Position numbers and translations under genes: made by a program. Shown in pieces: positions 47,891 through 55,768 of a stretch of DNA of 64,000 bases (positions within the stretch are counted from its first letter, which is position 1; every line of letters begins with the position of its first letter). Origin of the DNA: CANNDT01 sp945876205 (GTDB lineage Bacteria; Acidobacteriota; Vicinamibacteria; Vicinamibacterales; UBA2999); contig CANNDT010000009.1 of the NCBI GenBank assembly GCA_947503365.1, forward strand, positions 1-64,000. The letters run 5' to 3'. The notes under the pieces are model-generated. The model searched no databases. It was not told where the DNA came from and worked only from the letters and a program-made list of their open reading frames with translations.

Positions 47891-48904
47891 CTATGTCGTG
47901 CGGCCGTACTGCGCCTGGTAGTACGCCTTGAAGGCCGGATCGTTCTCTTTGATCGGCCGCCACCACCATTCGTTGCGGCGGTACCACTCGATCGTGTCGC
48001 GCAATCCGTCTTCGAACGGCACCTGTGGCTGCCAGCCCAGCCCTCGCAGCTTGGTCGTGTCGACGCAGTAGCGGCGATCGTGACCTGGCCGGTCGGCCAC
48101 CGGCTTGATCAGCGACGCCGGCTTGCGGAGCCCGTCGAGGATGCGGTGCGTGAGGTCGACGTTCATGACGTCGTTGCCGCCGCCGATGTTGTAGACCTCG
48201 CCGCTGGTACCCTGCTCGATCAGCAGGTCGATCGCGCGGCAATGGTCGTCCACGTGCAACCAGTCGCGGACGTTGCGGCCGTCGCCGTAGAGCGGAACGG
48301 GGATGTCATCGATCGCGTTGGTGACAAACAGCGGGATGACCTTCTCGGGAAACTGGTACGGGCCGTAGTTGTTCGACGCGCGCGTGACAATGACCGGCAC
48401 GTCGTAGGTGGCCCAGTAGCTGTAGGCGAGGCGGTCGGCGCCAGCCTTGCTCGCCGAATACGGATTCCGCGGCTTCAGTTCGTCAGTTTCACGGCTCGCG
48501 CCGCTGGCGACGCTGCCGTAGACCTCGTCGGTCGAGATCTGCACGAAGCGTGTCAGCCCGGCGGCGCGCCGCGCGGCCTCGAGCAGCACGAAGGTTCCCT
48601 CGACGTCGGTGCGGATGAATTCACCCGCCGCCAGGATCGATCGATCGACGTGCGTCTCGGCGGCGAAGTGGACGACGATCGCGGCCTTTTCGACGAGAGG
48701 TCCGCTGACGGCCGCATCCCCGATGTCGCCGTGCACGAAGGCATGGCGCGGGTTGTCCATCACGTCGTGCAGGTTCTCGCGGCGTCCGGCGTAGGTCAGC
48801 TTGTCGAGCGTCGTGATCCGCCAGTCGGCGTGCGTCGCCAGCGCGTAGCGGACGAAGTTGCTGCCGATGAAGCCGGCGCCTCCGGTGACGAGGACGTCAA
48901 CCAT
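47891..48904 (-). CDS. rmlB: dTDP-glucose 4,6-dehydratase
   Basis: 337 residues. Makes dTDP-4-keto-6-deoxyglucose in the cytosol. NAD-binding VTGGAGFIGSNFV at residues 5-17, the active-site TDEVYGS and Tyr-x3-Lys in NPYSASKAGAD, then NNYGPYQFPEK and RDWLHVDDH. ATG at 48904 overlaps the rmlC stop by 8 bp; an upstream in-frame ATG (48937) lies inside rmlC. Standard length for RmlB. Confidence 0.95.
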   Translation of the reverse strand: MVDVLVTGGAGFIGSNFVRYALATHADWRITTLDKLTYAGRRENLHDVMDNPRHAFVHGDIGDAAVSGPLVEKAAIVVHFAAETHVDRSILAAGEFIRTDVEGTFVLLEAARRAAGLTRFVQISTDEVYGSVASGASRETDELKPRNPYSASKAGADRLAYSYWATYDVPVIVTRASNNYGPYQFPEKVIPLFVTNAIDDIPVPLYGDGRNVRDWLHVDDHCRAIDLLIEQGTSGEVYNIGGGNDVMNVDLTHRILDGLRKPASLIKPVADRPGHDRRYCVDTTKLRGLGWQPQVPFEDGLRDTIEWYRRNEWWWRPIKENDPAFKAYYQAQYGRTT

Positions 48905-49397
48905 CCTTGCGCGTCCAGTCGTAGGGGAGCGTCTCATGCGGCGCCAGCCGGAATTCGTCGGGATCCGCGTAGCTGTACGGCTCGGTCGGCACGTTGATCA
49001 CCATTGCCACGTCGGTGCTGATGCACTTCCACCCGTGGTAGACGAGGTTGGGGACCTCGACCAGCGTCGGGTTCTGCGTGCCCAGGTAGAACTCATTGAC
49101 CGCGCCATTGGTCGGCGAATCGGGACGGGTGTCGACCAGCACGAGCTTCACCATGCCGGCGACACAGGCGAAATGATCGATCTGCTTCTTGTGGTAGTGC
49201 CACGCCTTGACGACGCCCGGGTAGGTGGCCGACATGTAGACCTGTCCGAACTTGGTGTCGAACTCGGTGTCGTCGACCCTCAGGATCTCCATCAGCCAGC
49301 CCCGCTCGTCGGGAATGAGACGGAGCGCCTTCGTCTTCAGGTCGTGAATCCGCGGGTGCTTCACGACCGTTTCCGTGTATGCCGTCGGCTTGCTCAT
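48897..49397 (-). CDS. rmlC: dTDP-4-dehydrorhamnose 3,5-epimerase-like protein
   Basis: 166 residues of the RmlC cupin fold. VKAWHYHKKQIDHFACV contains the likely catalytic His, and VEVPNLVYHGWKCIS and VPTEPYSYADPDEF follow as in RmlC. It is somewhat divergent from classic RmlC (which has H-R/H-x-Q), so another sugar 3- or 3,5-epimerase is possible. It sits one base after rmlA and overlaps rmlB. Confidence 0.88.
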   Translation of the reverse strand: MSKPTAYTETVVKHPRIHDLKTKALRLIPDERGWLMEILRVDDTEFDTKFGQVYMSATYPGVVKAWHYHKKQIDHFACVAGMVKLVLVDTRPDSPTNGAVNEFYLGTQNPTLVEVPNLVYHGWKCISTDVAMVINVPTEPYSYADPDEFRLAPHETLPYDWTRKDG

Positions 49398-49398
49398 C

Positions 49399-50466
49399 TC
49401 ACCACCTGATTCCCACTTCCGAATTGTCTCCCAGCATGAAGCGGTATGCGCTTGGCTTGACGGGTTCCCGGTAGATCCGCACGTTGCGGCCGATCAGGCT
49501 GTCGATCACCCGATTGGCCAGGTCACGGACGCAGGAGCCTTCGAGCACGATGCTGTGCTCGATCTCCGAGTCCTGGATTTCCACGTCATTCATGATCGAG
49601 GTGAACGGTCCGACATACGCGTGCACGATGCGTGCGTTGCGTCCGATGATGGCCGGGCCGCGAATGACCGATCGCTCCACCACCGCGCCCTCTTCGATCA
49701 CGACCTTGCCTTCGACGCGGCTCGCCGCATCCACGGATCCGTCGATGCGCCGTTCCAGCGTATCGAGGATCAAGCGGTTGGCCTCGAGCATGTCTTCGAG
49801 CTTGCCCGTATCCTTCCACCAGCCGTCGACGATGTGGGGCCGGACGGTGAGGCCGCGGTCGATCAGGTCCTGGATCGCGTCGGTGATCTCGAGCTCGTTG
49901 CGGAAGCTCGGCTTGATGCGGTTAACCGACTCGAAGACCTCGGGACCGAACATGTAGACGCCGACCAGTGCCAGGTCGCCGATCGGCTCTTTCGGCTTCT
50001 CGACGAGCCTGACGACGGTGCCGTTGCGGAGCTCGGCGACGCCGAACATCTGCGGGTCCGGGACGCGGGCGAGCAGGATCTGCGCGGCCGGTTTCTCGCG
50101 CGCGAACTCCTCGACGAAGTGGGTGATGCCCTTGTTCAGCAGGTTGTCGCCCAGGTACATCACGAATGGATCGGTGCCGATGAAGGGCTCGCTGATCTTC
50201 ACGGCGTGCGCGAGTCCGCGAGGCGCGTCCTGTTCGATGTAGGTGACGCGAACGCCCCACCGCGAGCCGTCGCCGACGGCGGCCCGGATTTCCGCGTGCG
50301 TGTCACCGACGACGATGCCGATTTCCTTGATGCCGGCCGCGGCGATCGCCTCGATCCCGTAAAAGAGCACCGGCTTGTTGGCGACCGGGACGAGCTGTTT
50401 GGCGCTGGTGTATGTCAGGGGACGCAGGCGCGTCCCTTTACCACCACTGAGAATCAACCCTTTCAC
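49399..50466 (-). CDS. rmlA: Glucose-1-phosphate thymidylyltransferase, long form
   Basis: 355 residues with a GTG start one base after the lptD stop. The nucleotidyltransferase signature is LSGGKGTRLRPLTYTSAKQL (residues 6-25), then YLGDNLL and VEKPKEP. Residues about 245-355 form a left-handed beta-helix (GAVVERSVIRGPAIIGRNAR), as in the StrD/long RmlA type rather than the 290-residue form. It makes dTDP-glucose, the first step of the dTDP-rhamnose path. Confidence 0.94.
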   Translation of the reverse strand: MKGLILSGGKGTRLRPLTYTSAKQLVPVANKPVLFYGIEAIAAAGIKEIGIVVGDTHAEIRAAVGDGSRWGVRVTYIEQDAPRGLAHAVKISEPFIGTDPFVMYLGDNLLNKGITHFVEEFAREKPAAQILLARVPDPQMFGVAELRNGTVVRLVEKPKEPIGDLALVGVYMFGPEVFESVNRIKPSFRNELEITDAIQDLIDRGLTVRPHIVDGWWKDTGKLEDMLEANRLILDTLERRIDGSVDAASRVEGKVVIEEGAVVERSVIRGPAIIGRNARIVHAYVGPFTSIMNDVEIQDSEIEHSIVLEGSCVRDLANRVIDSLIGRNVRIYREPVKPSAYRFMLGDNSEVGIRW

Positions 50467-50467
50467 G

Positions 50468-52786
50468 TTACGGTCCTACTCCCATCAGTCCACCGAAGGC
50501 ACCGAAGAAATTCGAGAAGGTGCCGAGCCCGGCGAGCACAAACGATACGTTGAAGCGGCGATCCGACGAAATCGGACCAATGTTCTGAGGATACTTGTAC
50601 TTCTGAAAGTCTGCCTGGATGCCGCAGCACTGCGCAAGGTATGACAGCGAGACGGCCTGGTTCAGCAGCGCGGACTGTGCGAGATCCCACGTCAGCGAGT
50701 AGCCGCTCTTCACGCGTCCCTGCAGAAAGCTCAGGACCGTGCCCCCGCCGAACGACCCGGTCGACGTCTTGCTCGACTCGGGCCGGTTGCGGCTGAAACT
50801 GACAGTGGCGGTGCTGGTGCCGGACGCGGCGCTGCCCCAGAGCGCGCTCAGGCCCGTGGTGATGACCTGCAGTCCCTTACCCTGGACGTCGTATTCGAAC
50901 TTGGTGTTGGCATCCATGCCGTTCCTCGGCGTGACCCGGACGTTGAGCGCCACGTTGGAGAGGTCCGTTGGGTTGCGGTGATACGACGAGCTGACGTAGT
51001 TCGAGTCGGTCAGGCTCGACAAGGGATTCGAGTAGTACGTCTGCTGAATGCCGACGCTCAGGTAATTCACGGTTGAACCGGGCGTGCCGTCGGTCGTGCG
51101 GGCCCGGTAGAAGAACCGGTTGTTCAGCCCGTAGGTGAAGCGGCCCGAGCCACCGATGACGCGGTCCGATGCGTCACCCACAATCGGCGTGCGCCCGCCG
51201 TTGGCGAAGTTCGTGACGTAGTCGACCGTGAACGCCGGCTCGATGACGTGCTTCATACGCTCGCTGAAGCCGCTCCCAGGCGTATCCCAAATCTTCGCGA
51301 ACACCGGTCCGATAATGTCGGAGCGCATCGTCATGAATCGGCGCAGGAACGGATCCTTCGCATCTGTGGTGCGGCTGTAATAGGTGGTGCGATACGAGAC
51401 CGTCGAGTTCACGGTCAGGAAGCTGAGCCTCGAGAGCGCCATCTGCGCCGCCGGCGCCAGGTCCATACGCGCGAGGCTCGTGTCGGACGTGACCTGGCCT
51501 TTCTCGATCCTTCGATAGGGCAGGTAGGCGTATTCGCTGTTGACCGATCCGTAGAGAGGCAGCCCGAACAGGCGTCGCGGCGCGAGGGCGGCGGTGATTC
51601 GCGGGGTGCTCCCATAGAGCTGCGAGGTATCTACACCGGTGAACGTTTCGGTGCGCTGAAACAAGGCGCTCGAGCTGAGGCCGCCCCACGTGCCAGACAG
51701 GCCGGCTTCGACGTTGCGCGTCGCATTGGAGGCCTGGTAGATGTTCTGTTGATAGAGCTGCTTGGTCACGAGGTCCGACGCGTAGTCGACGCGTTCGTGC
51801 ATCCGGATCGTCTGCCCCAGCGCCTGGTTGCCGGTGCCGACAATCTGGTACGAGATCTGCGACGGCAGCACGTTGACGCGGCCATCACCCTGCCGGAACT
51901 CGGCCTGGTGCTGGTCAAGGCGATAGAACTTCACATTGCCGTACGACCCCTGGCCGGCGACGTAGCGGTATTCCGCGCCCGCGCCTTGTCCGGTGTTGGT
52001 AAACCAGTCATGGAACAGCGTGACGTCCTGGCTGCGGCCGAGCGCCCAGAAGAAGGCGTTGCTGATCGCCTGTCCCCGCAGCGTTGAATTGCCGTAGGTG
52101 GGCAACAGGAATCCGGTGGCGCGTTCGTCATCCTTGATCGGGTAGTAGATGAGCGGCAGATAGAACAAGGGCACGCCCTTGACCCGCAGCAACATGTTGC
52201 GTGCGATGGCGTAGTCATTGAGGTTGAGCACCACCGATCCGCTGGTGACCTCCCATCGCGGCGTCGGCTGCACGCAGGTCGTGAAGCCGCCGCGCGTCAC
52301 CTTGTACGAACGCTGGCTGACTTTCTCGATCCGCTCGCCGTAGAAGTAGACGTCGGGCTCCTGCCCGGCGAAGAGGGATCGGTCAACGGTCGGCCCGAGC
52401 GACATGATGCCCGCGGCCTGCTCGAAGACCCCGGTGCGTTCGATCACGTTGAACTCGACGCTCTCGGCCGAAATGCGCCCCTCGGGATTCGTGAAGACGA
52501 CGTTGCCGCTGGCGACGAGACGGAGATTGGGATCGGTGAAGACGTCGATCTGGTCGGCGGAGAACTTCATCTGCGGGCCAACCTGCATCTCGACCTGCCC
52601 GATCCAGCGGTAGTGGTTGGCGTCGATGACTTCGAAGCGCCAGGCGTCGGATTGATTGATCAGGGAGATCGGCGTGTTCGGAATGGTGATCGGCGGGACG
52701 GCACCCGGGGCGGCCGGCGCGGTCTGCGCGAAGGCGGCCACCGACGAGAAGACAAGAAGACACGACAGAAGAAAACGGGTCACCAT
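50468..52786 (-). CDS. lptD: LPS assembly outer-membrane protein LptD
   Basis: 772 residues. A signal peptide (to about 20, AAFAQ) is followed by an OstA-like periplasmic beta-jellyroll (about 45-200, ADQIDVFTDPNLRLVASGNV) and a large C-terminal barrel (about 210-772) with the LptD block LFYLPLIYYPIKDDERATGFLLP. It inserts lipopolysaccharide in the outer leaflet. Two cysteines (about residues 170 and near the C terminus, AQCCGIQ) could form a disulfide. Its presence shows an LPS-bearing diderm. Tightly packed with folC (15 bp) and rmlA. Confidence 0.95.
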   Translation of the reverse strand: MVTRFLLSCLLVFSSVAAFAQTAPAAPGAVPPITIPNTPISLINQSDAWRFEVIDANHYRWIGQVEMQVGPQMKFSADQIDVFTDPNLRLVASGNVVFTNPEGRISAESVEFNVIERTGVFEQAAGIMSLGPTVDRSLFAGQEPDVYFYGERIEKVSQRSYKVTRGGFTTCVQPTPRWEVTSGSVVLNLNDYAIARNMLLRVKGVPLFYLPLIYYPIKDDERATGFLLPTYGNSTLRGQAISNAFFWALGRSQDVTLFHDWFTNTGQGAGAEYRYVAGQGSYGNVKFYRLDQHQAEFRQGDGRVNVLPSQISYQIVGTGNQALGQTIRMHERVDYASDLVTKQLYQQNIYQASNATRNVEAGLSGTWGGLSSSALFQRTETFTGVDTSQLYGSTPRITAALAPRRLFGLPLYGSVNSEYAYLPYRRIEKGQVTSDTSLARMDLAPAAQMALSRLSFLTVNSTVSYRTTYYSRTTDAKDPFLRRFMTMRSDIIGPVFAKIWDTPGSGFSERMKHVIEPAFTVDYVTNFANGGRTPIVGDASDRVIGGSGRFTYGLNNRFFYRARTTDGTPGSTVNYLSVGIQQTYYSNPLSSLTDSNYVSSSYHRNPTDLSNVALNVRVTPRNGMDANTKFEYDVQGKGLQVITTGLSALWGSAASGTSTATVSFSRNRPESSKTSTGSFGGGTVLSFLQGRVKSGYSLTWDLAQSALLNQAVSLSYLAQCCGIQADFQKYKYPQNIGPISSDRRFNVSFVLAGLGTFSNFFGAFGGLMGVGP

Positions 52787-52801
52787 CAGAAATGTTGGGA
52801 A

Positions 52802-54124
52802 TCACCGCAGGATAGCACGCCGCTTCAGGGCGTCGCGAACCGCGCCGGCGAGGAAAATCGACCCCGCCACGCACACCGTATTGCCCCTCGTGAGCGCCTC
52901 ATCCACGGCCGCGAGCGGGTCTTCTTCCGCATCAACGCTCTGCCTCGTCCGCGGCGGGTCCGTGAGCGCCGCACGGCACGCGTCGATGCGCGCCGCGAGC
53001 TCCTGGGCGGGCATCGCCCTGGGTGTATCGGGCGCCGTCGCGATAACGGACGAGGTCACGGGCAGCAGCGCCTCGAAGATACCGTCGACATCCTTGTCCC
53101 GCATGACGCCGGCGACCAGCGGCGGCCGTTCGGGGTGCCACCTTTCCAGGTAGGCGGCGAGCGCGCGGGCGCCTTCGACGTTGTGCGCGGCATCGAGCAG
53201 CACGCGTTGGCCGTTCGGCAGCTCCAGCAGCTCCAGGCGGGCGGGCCACTCTGCCGCACTCAATCCAGCCTCAATGGCGTCCTTCGACACGATCCACCCG
53301 TGATCCTGCAGCGCCTCGAGCGCGCGCACCGCGACCAGCGCGTTCTGGATCTGATGTTCGCCACGCAGGGCAAGCTGCACGGGCCCATAGCGATCGACTG
53401 GTGTCTCAATCGTCACGATCGCCTGCCCATTGTTCATCTCCGTCTCGAGGTGGACGCCGTCCGACGCCTCGATCAGGCGCGCGCCGCGCTCTTCAACGAC
53501 TCGCCGGACTGTGCTCATGGCTGGCGCCGGAAGCGAGCCAGTGATGATCGTCATGCCTGCCTTGATGATGCCGGCCTTTTCAAAGGCGATCGCTTCGAGT
53601 GTCTCGCCGAGGTACTGCTGGTGATCGAGGCCGATCGAGGTGATCACGCCAACAGGCGGCGCGAGCACGTTGGTGGCGTCGAATCTTCCGCCGAGGCCCA
53701 CTTCCATCACCCCGACTTCGACCAGTGCCCGTCGGAACAGCTCGAAGGCGATGGCCGTCGTGGCCTCGAAGAACGTGGGATGCACACCGAGGATGCCTTC
53801 GGCTCGCAGCCGGTCGGCGCAGGCGAGGACGTCCGCGGTTACCTCTTCGAGCGTCGGCGCATCCACCGGGTCGAAGCCGATGACGAACCGCTCGGCCAGG
53901 TCCACCAGATGCGGCGACGTGTACCTGGCGGCGCGGACGCCGTCGGTGACGAGCGCCGCGTGGATCATCGCCGTCACCGAGCCTTTGCCGTTGGTGCCTG
54001 CGACGTGGACCGAGGTGAAGCTTCGCTCAGGGTTGCCGAGCGCGGTGCAGAGATGGGTGATGTTGGTGAGCCCGAGCTTGATGCCGAACGTCTCGAGCGC
54101 GAACAGCCGGTCGACTGCTGTCAG
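52802..54124 (-). CDS. folC: Folylpolyglutamate/dihydrofolate synthase
   Basis: 440 residues if translation starts at CTG 54124. The P-loop is VHVAGTNGKGSVTAM (about residues 38-52), and conserved FEATTAIAFELF, VGLGGRFDATN and DAAHNVEGA follow. The N-terminal LFALETFGIKLGLTNITHL is clearly coding, yet no ATG, GTG or TTG lies before the P-loop. The CTG overlaps the accD stop (CTGA), with GGAG 8 nt before it. It adds glutamates to folates. The first ATG (53977) would remove the ATP site. Confidence 0.9.
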   Translation of the reverse strand: MTAVDRLFALETFGIKLGLTNITHLCTALGNPERSFTSVHVAGTNGKGSVTAMIHAALVTDGVRAARYTSPHLVDLAERFVIGFDPVDAPTLEEVTADVLACADRLRAEGILGVHPTFFEATTAIAFELFRRALVEVGVMEVGLGGRFDATNVLAPPVGVITSIGLDHQQYLGETLEAIAFEKAGIIKAGMTIITGSLPAPAMSTVRRVVEERGARLIEASDGVHLETEMNNGQAIVTIETPVDRYGPVQLALRGEHQIQNALVAVRALEALQDHGWIVSKDAIEAGLSAAEWPARLELLELPNGQRVLLDAAHNVEGARALAAYLERWHPERPPLVAGVMRDKDVDGIFEALLPVTSSVIATAPDTPRAMPAQELAARIDACRAALTDPPRTRQSVDAEEDPLAAVDEALTRGNTVCVAGSIFLAGAVRDALKRRAILR

Positions 54125-55050
54125 TTCTGCCGCTCCGGCTCCACCGCGCCGGCGACCACCAGTATCTCGGCATCCGGTGTCCCGGCTTCGACCGGCGCCG
54201 GCTGGGCGCGCATGAACCGGAGGGCGCGCGCGAGGGCGGCCTTCAGCTCGCGGCGGTCGATCACGAGGTCGATCATTCCGTGATCGACGAGGAACTCGCT
54301 GCGCTGGAATCCCTCGGGCAGTTTCTGCCGAATCGTCTGCTCGATGACGCGCGGACCGGCAAAGCCGATGAGGGCCTTCGGCTCGGCGATGTTCAAGTCG
54401 CCGAGCATGGCGAAGCTGGCCGTGACGCCGCCGGTCGTCGGATCAGTCAGCACCGAGATGTAGGGAAGCTTCGCGCGGTCGAGCCGCGCGAGCGCGGCCG
54501 AGACCTTCGCCATCTGCATCAGCGAGAGCGCCCCTTCCATCATGCGCGCGCCGCCCGAGCACGACACGATGATGACCGGCTGACGACGGTCGACCGCGAT
54601 CTCGATGGCGCGCGTGATCTTCTCGCCGACCACCACGCCCATGCTGCCGCCGATGAAGGAGTACTCCATCGCGGCGATGACCACGTCGAGACCGTCGAGG
54701 CGGCCGGTCGCGATGATCACCGCGTCCTTCAGGCCGGTGCTCTTGATGGAGGAGCGCAGGCGATCGCGGTACGGCTTGGTGTCGGTGAACTTCAGGGGAT
54801 CGTTCGAGGTGAGGTCGGGGAAGTGCTCGGTCCAGCGGCCAGCGTCGAAGAGGCTGGCCAGGCGCTCAGCGGCGCCGATGCGGAAGTGGTGCGCGCACTT
54901 GGGGCAGACCGCGAGGTTCTTTTCGAGATCCTTGTTGTAGATGACCTGCCCGCAGCCGGGGCATTTCACCATCAACCCTTCGGGCACCCGGCTTGGCTTC
55001 TCCGCGGTGGAGGATGCGAGGGGTTTCTTGGTCTTTTTGAACCAGGCCAT
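54121..55050 (-). CDS. accD: Acetyl-CoA carboxylase carboxyltransferase subunit beta
   Basis: 309 residues. An N-terminal zinc ribbon uses Cys30, Cys33, Cys49 and Cys52 (VKCPGCG and VCPKCAHH). The crotonase-like carboxyltransferase core has SGGARMMEGALSLMQMAK and PTTGGVTASFAMLGD. It joins AccA to make malonyl-CoA for fatty acids. First gene of the accD-folC-lptD-rml operon. The C-terminal tail after about residue 285 is longer than in E. coli and Ala/Pro-rich. Confidence 0.97.
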   Translation of the reverse strand: MAWFKKTKKPLASSTAEKPSRVPEGLMVKCPGCGQVIYNKDLEKNLAVCPKCAHHFRIGAAERLASLFDAGRWTEHFPDLTSNDPLKFTDTKPYRDRLRSSIKSTGLKDAVIIATGRLDGLDVVIAAMEYSFIGGSMGVVVGEKITRAIEIAVDRRQPVIIVSCSGGARMMEGALSLMQMAKVSAALARLDRAKLPYISVLTDPTTGGVTASFAMLGDLNIAEPKALIGFAGPRVIEQTIRQKLPEGFQRSEFLVDHGMIDLVIDRRELKAALARALRFMRAQPAPVEAGTPDAEILVVAGAVEPERQN

Positions 55051-55073
55051 CAGCCTCGAACTTTAGCATGTGG

Positions 55074-55712
55074 TCAGGTTCGGGGCACGTAGTAGCGGGT
55101 GCCGCGATTGAGCGTCCGAATCTGGCGGATCAAGTCGTCGACCGCCTCGTCGCTCGACTGCAGATCCAGCTGGGAGGTCTCGACCACCAGGAGCGGCGTC
55201 GCCGAGTAGTGGAAGAAGAAATGCTGGTACGCCTCGTTCAGCTCACGCAGGTATTCGGCCGACGGCACGAGGAGAGGTGGGTCGGCATTCCTGGCGCGGT
55301 CGGTGAGCCGCCTCAGCAGCACCTCGGTCGGCGCCTGCAGATAGATGACCAGGTCGGGTGCCGGGACGTCAGCGGCCAGCAGATCGAACAGCCTCTGGTA
55401 GATGAAGAGCTCGTTATCGTCGAGGTTCAAATAAGCAAAGATTTTGTCCCTGTCGAACAGGTAGTCTGCAATCGTGGTTTGCGCGAAGAGATTGGCTTGC
55501 CGCAGCGTGAGCTGCTGGCGATGACGGTTCAAGAGGTAAAAGAGCTGCGCCTGCAGCGCTGCGCCGGGGCGGCCGGCGTAGAAGTCGGCCAGGAACGGGT
55601 TCTCGGTGTCCTCGAGCACAGTGGTCGCGTCGAGACGCGTGGCGAGCCGCTCGGCAAGCGAGCTCTTGCCGGCACCGATCGGGCCTTCGATGGCGATGTA
55701 CTGAAAGGACAT
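55074..55712 (-). CDS. Deoxynucleoside kinase
   Basis: 212 residues from ATG at 55712; an ATG at 55751 would add 13 residues. P-loop IEGPIGAGKSSLAERL (residues 8-23), the DRS-type region at about 75-85 (FDRDKIFAYLNL), and the lid RRLTDRARNAD. This matches the deoxyadenosine/deoxyguanosine kinase family that phosphorylates salvaged deoxynucleosides. It lies 23 bp upstream of accD and may be the first gene of that operon. Divergent from the HEAT-cyclophilin gene (56 bp). Confidence 0.9.
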   Translation of the reverse strand: MSFQYIAIEGPIGAGKSSLAERLATRLDATTVLEDTENPFLADFYAGRPGAALQAQLFYLLNRHRQQLTLRQANLFAQTTIADYLFDRDKIFAYLNLDDNELFIYQRLFDLLAADVPAPDLVIYLQAPTEVLLRRLTDRARNADPPLLVPSAEYLRELNEAYQHFFFHYSATPLLVVETSQLDLQSSDEAVDDLIRQIRTLNRGTRYYVPRT

Positions 55713-55768
55713 GTGCTCGGAGACAGGCGCGCTGTGCTCGAATGCTATCATCCCGAAAGCGACGCACG

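Noticed and set aside
47567..48997. A 476-codon open frame on the plus strand across rmd and rmlB
   Set aside because: Antisense shadow of two recognised sugar nucleotide enzymes; no motif.
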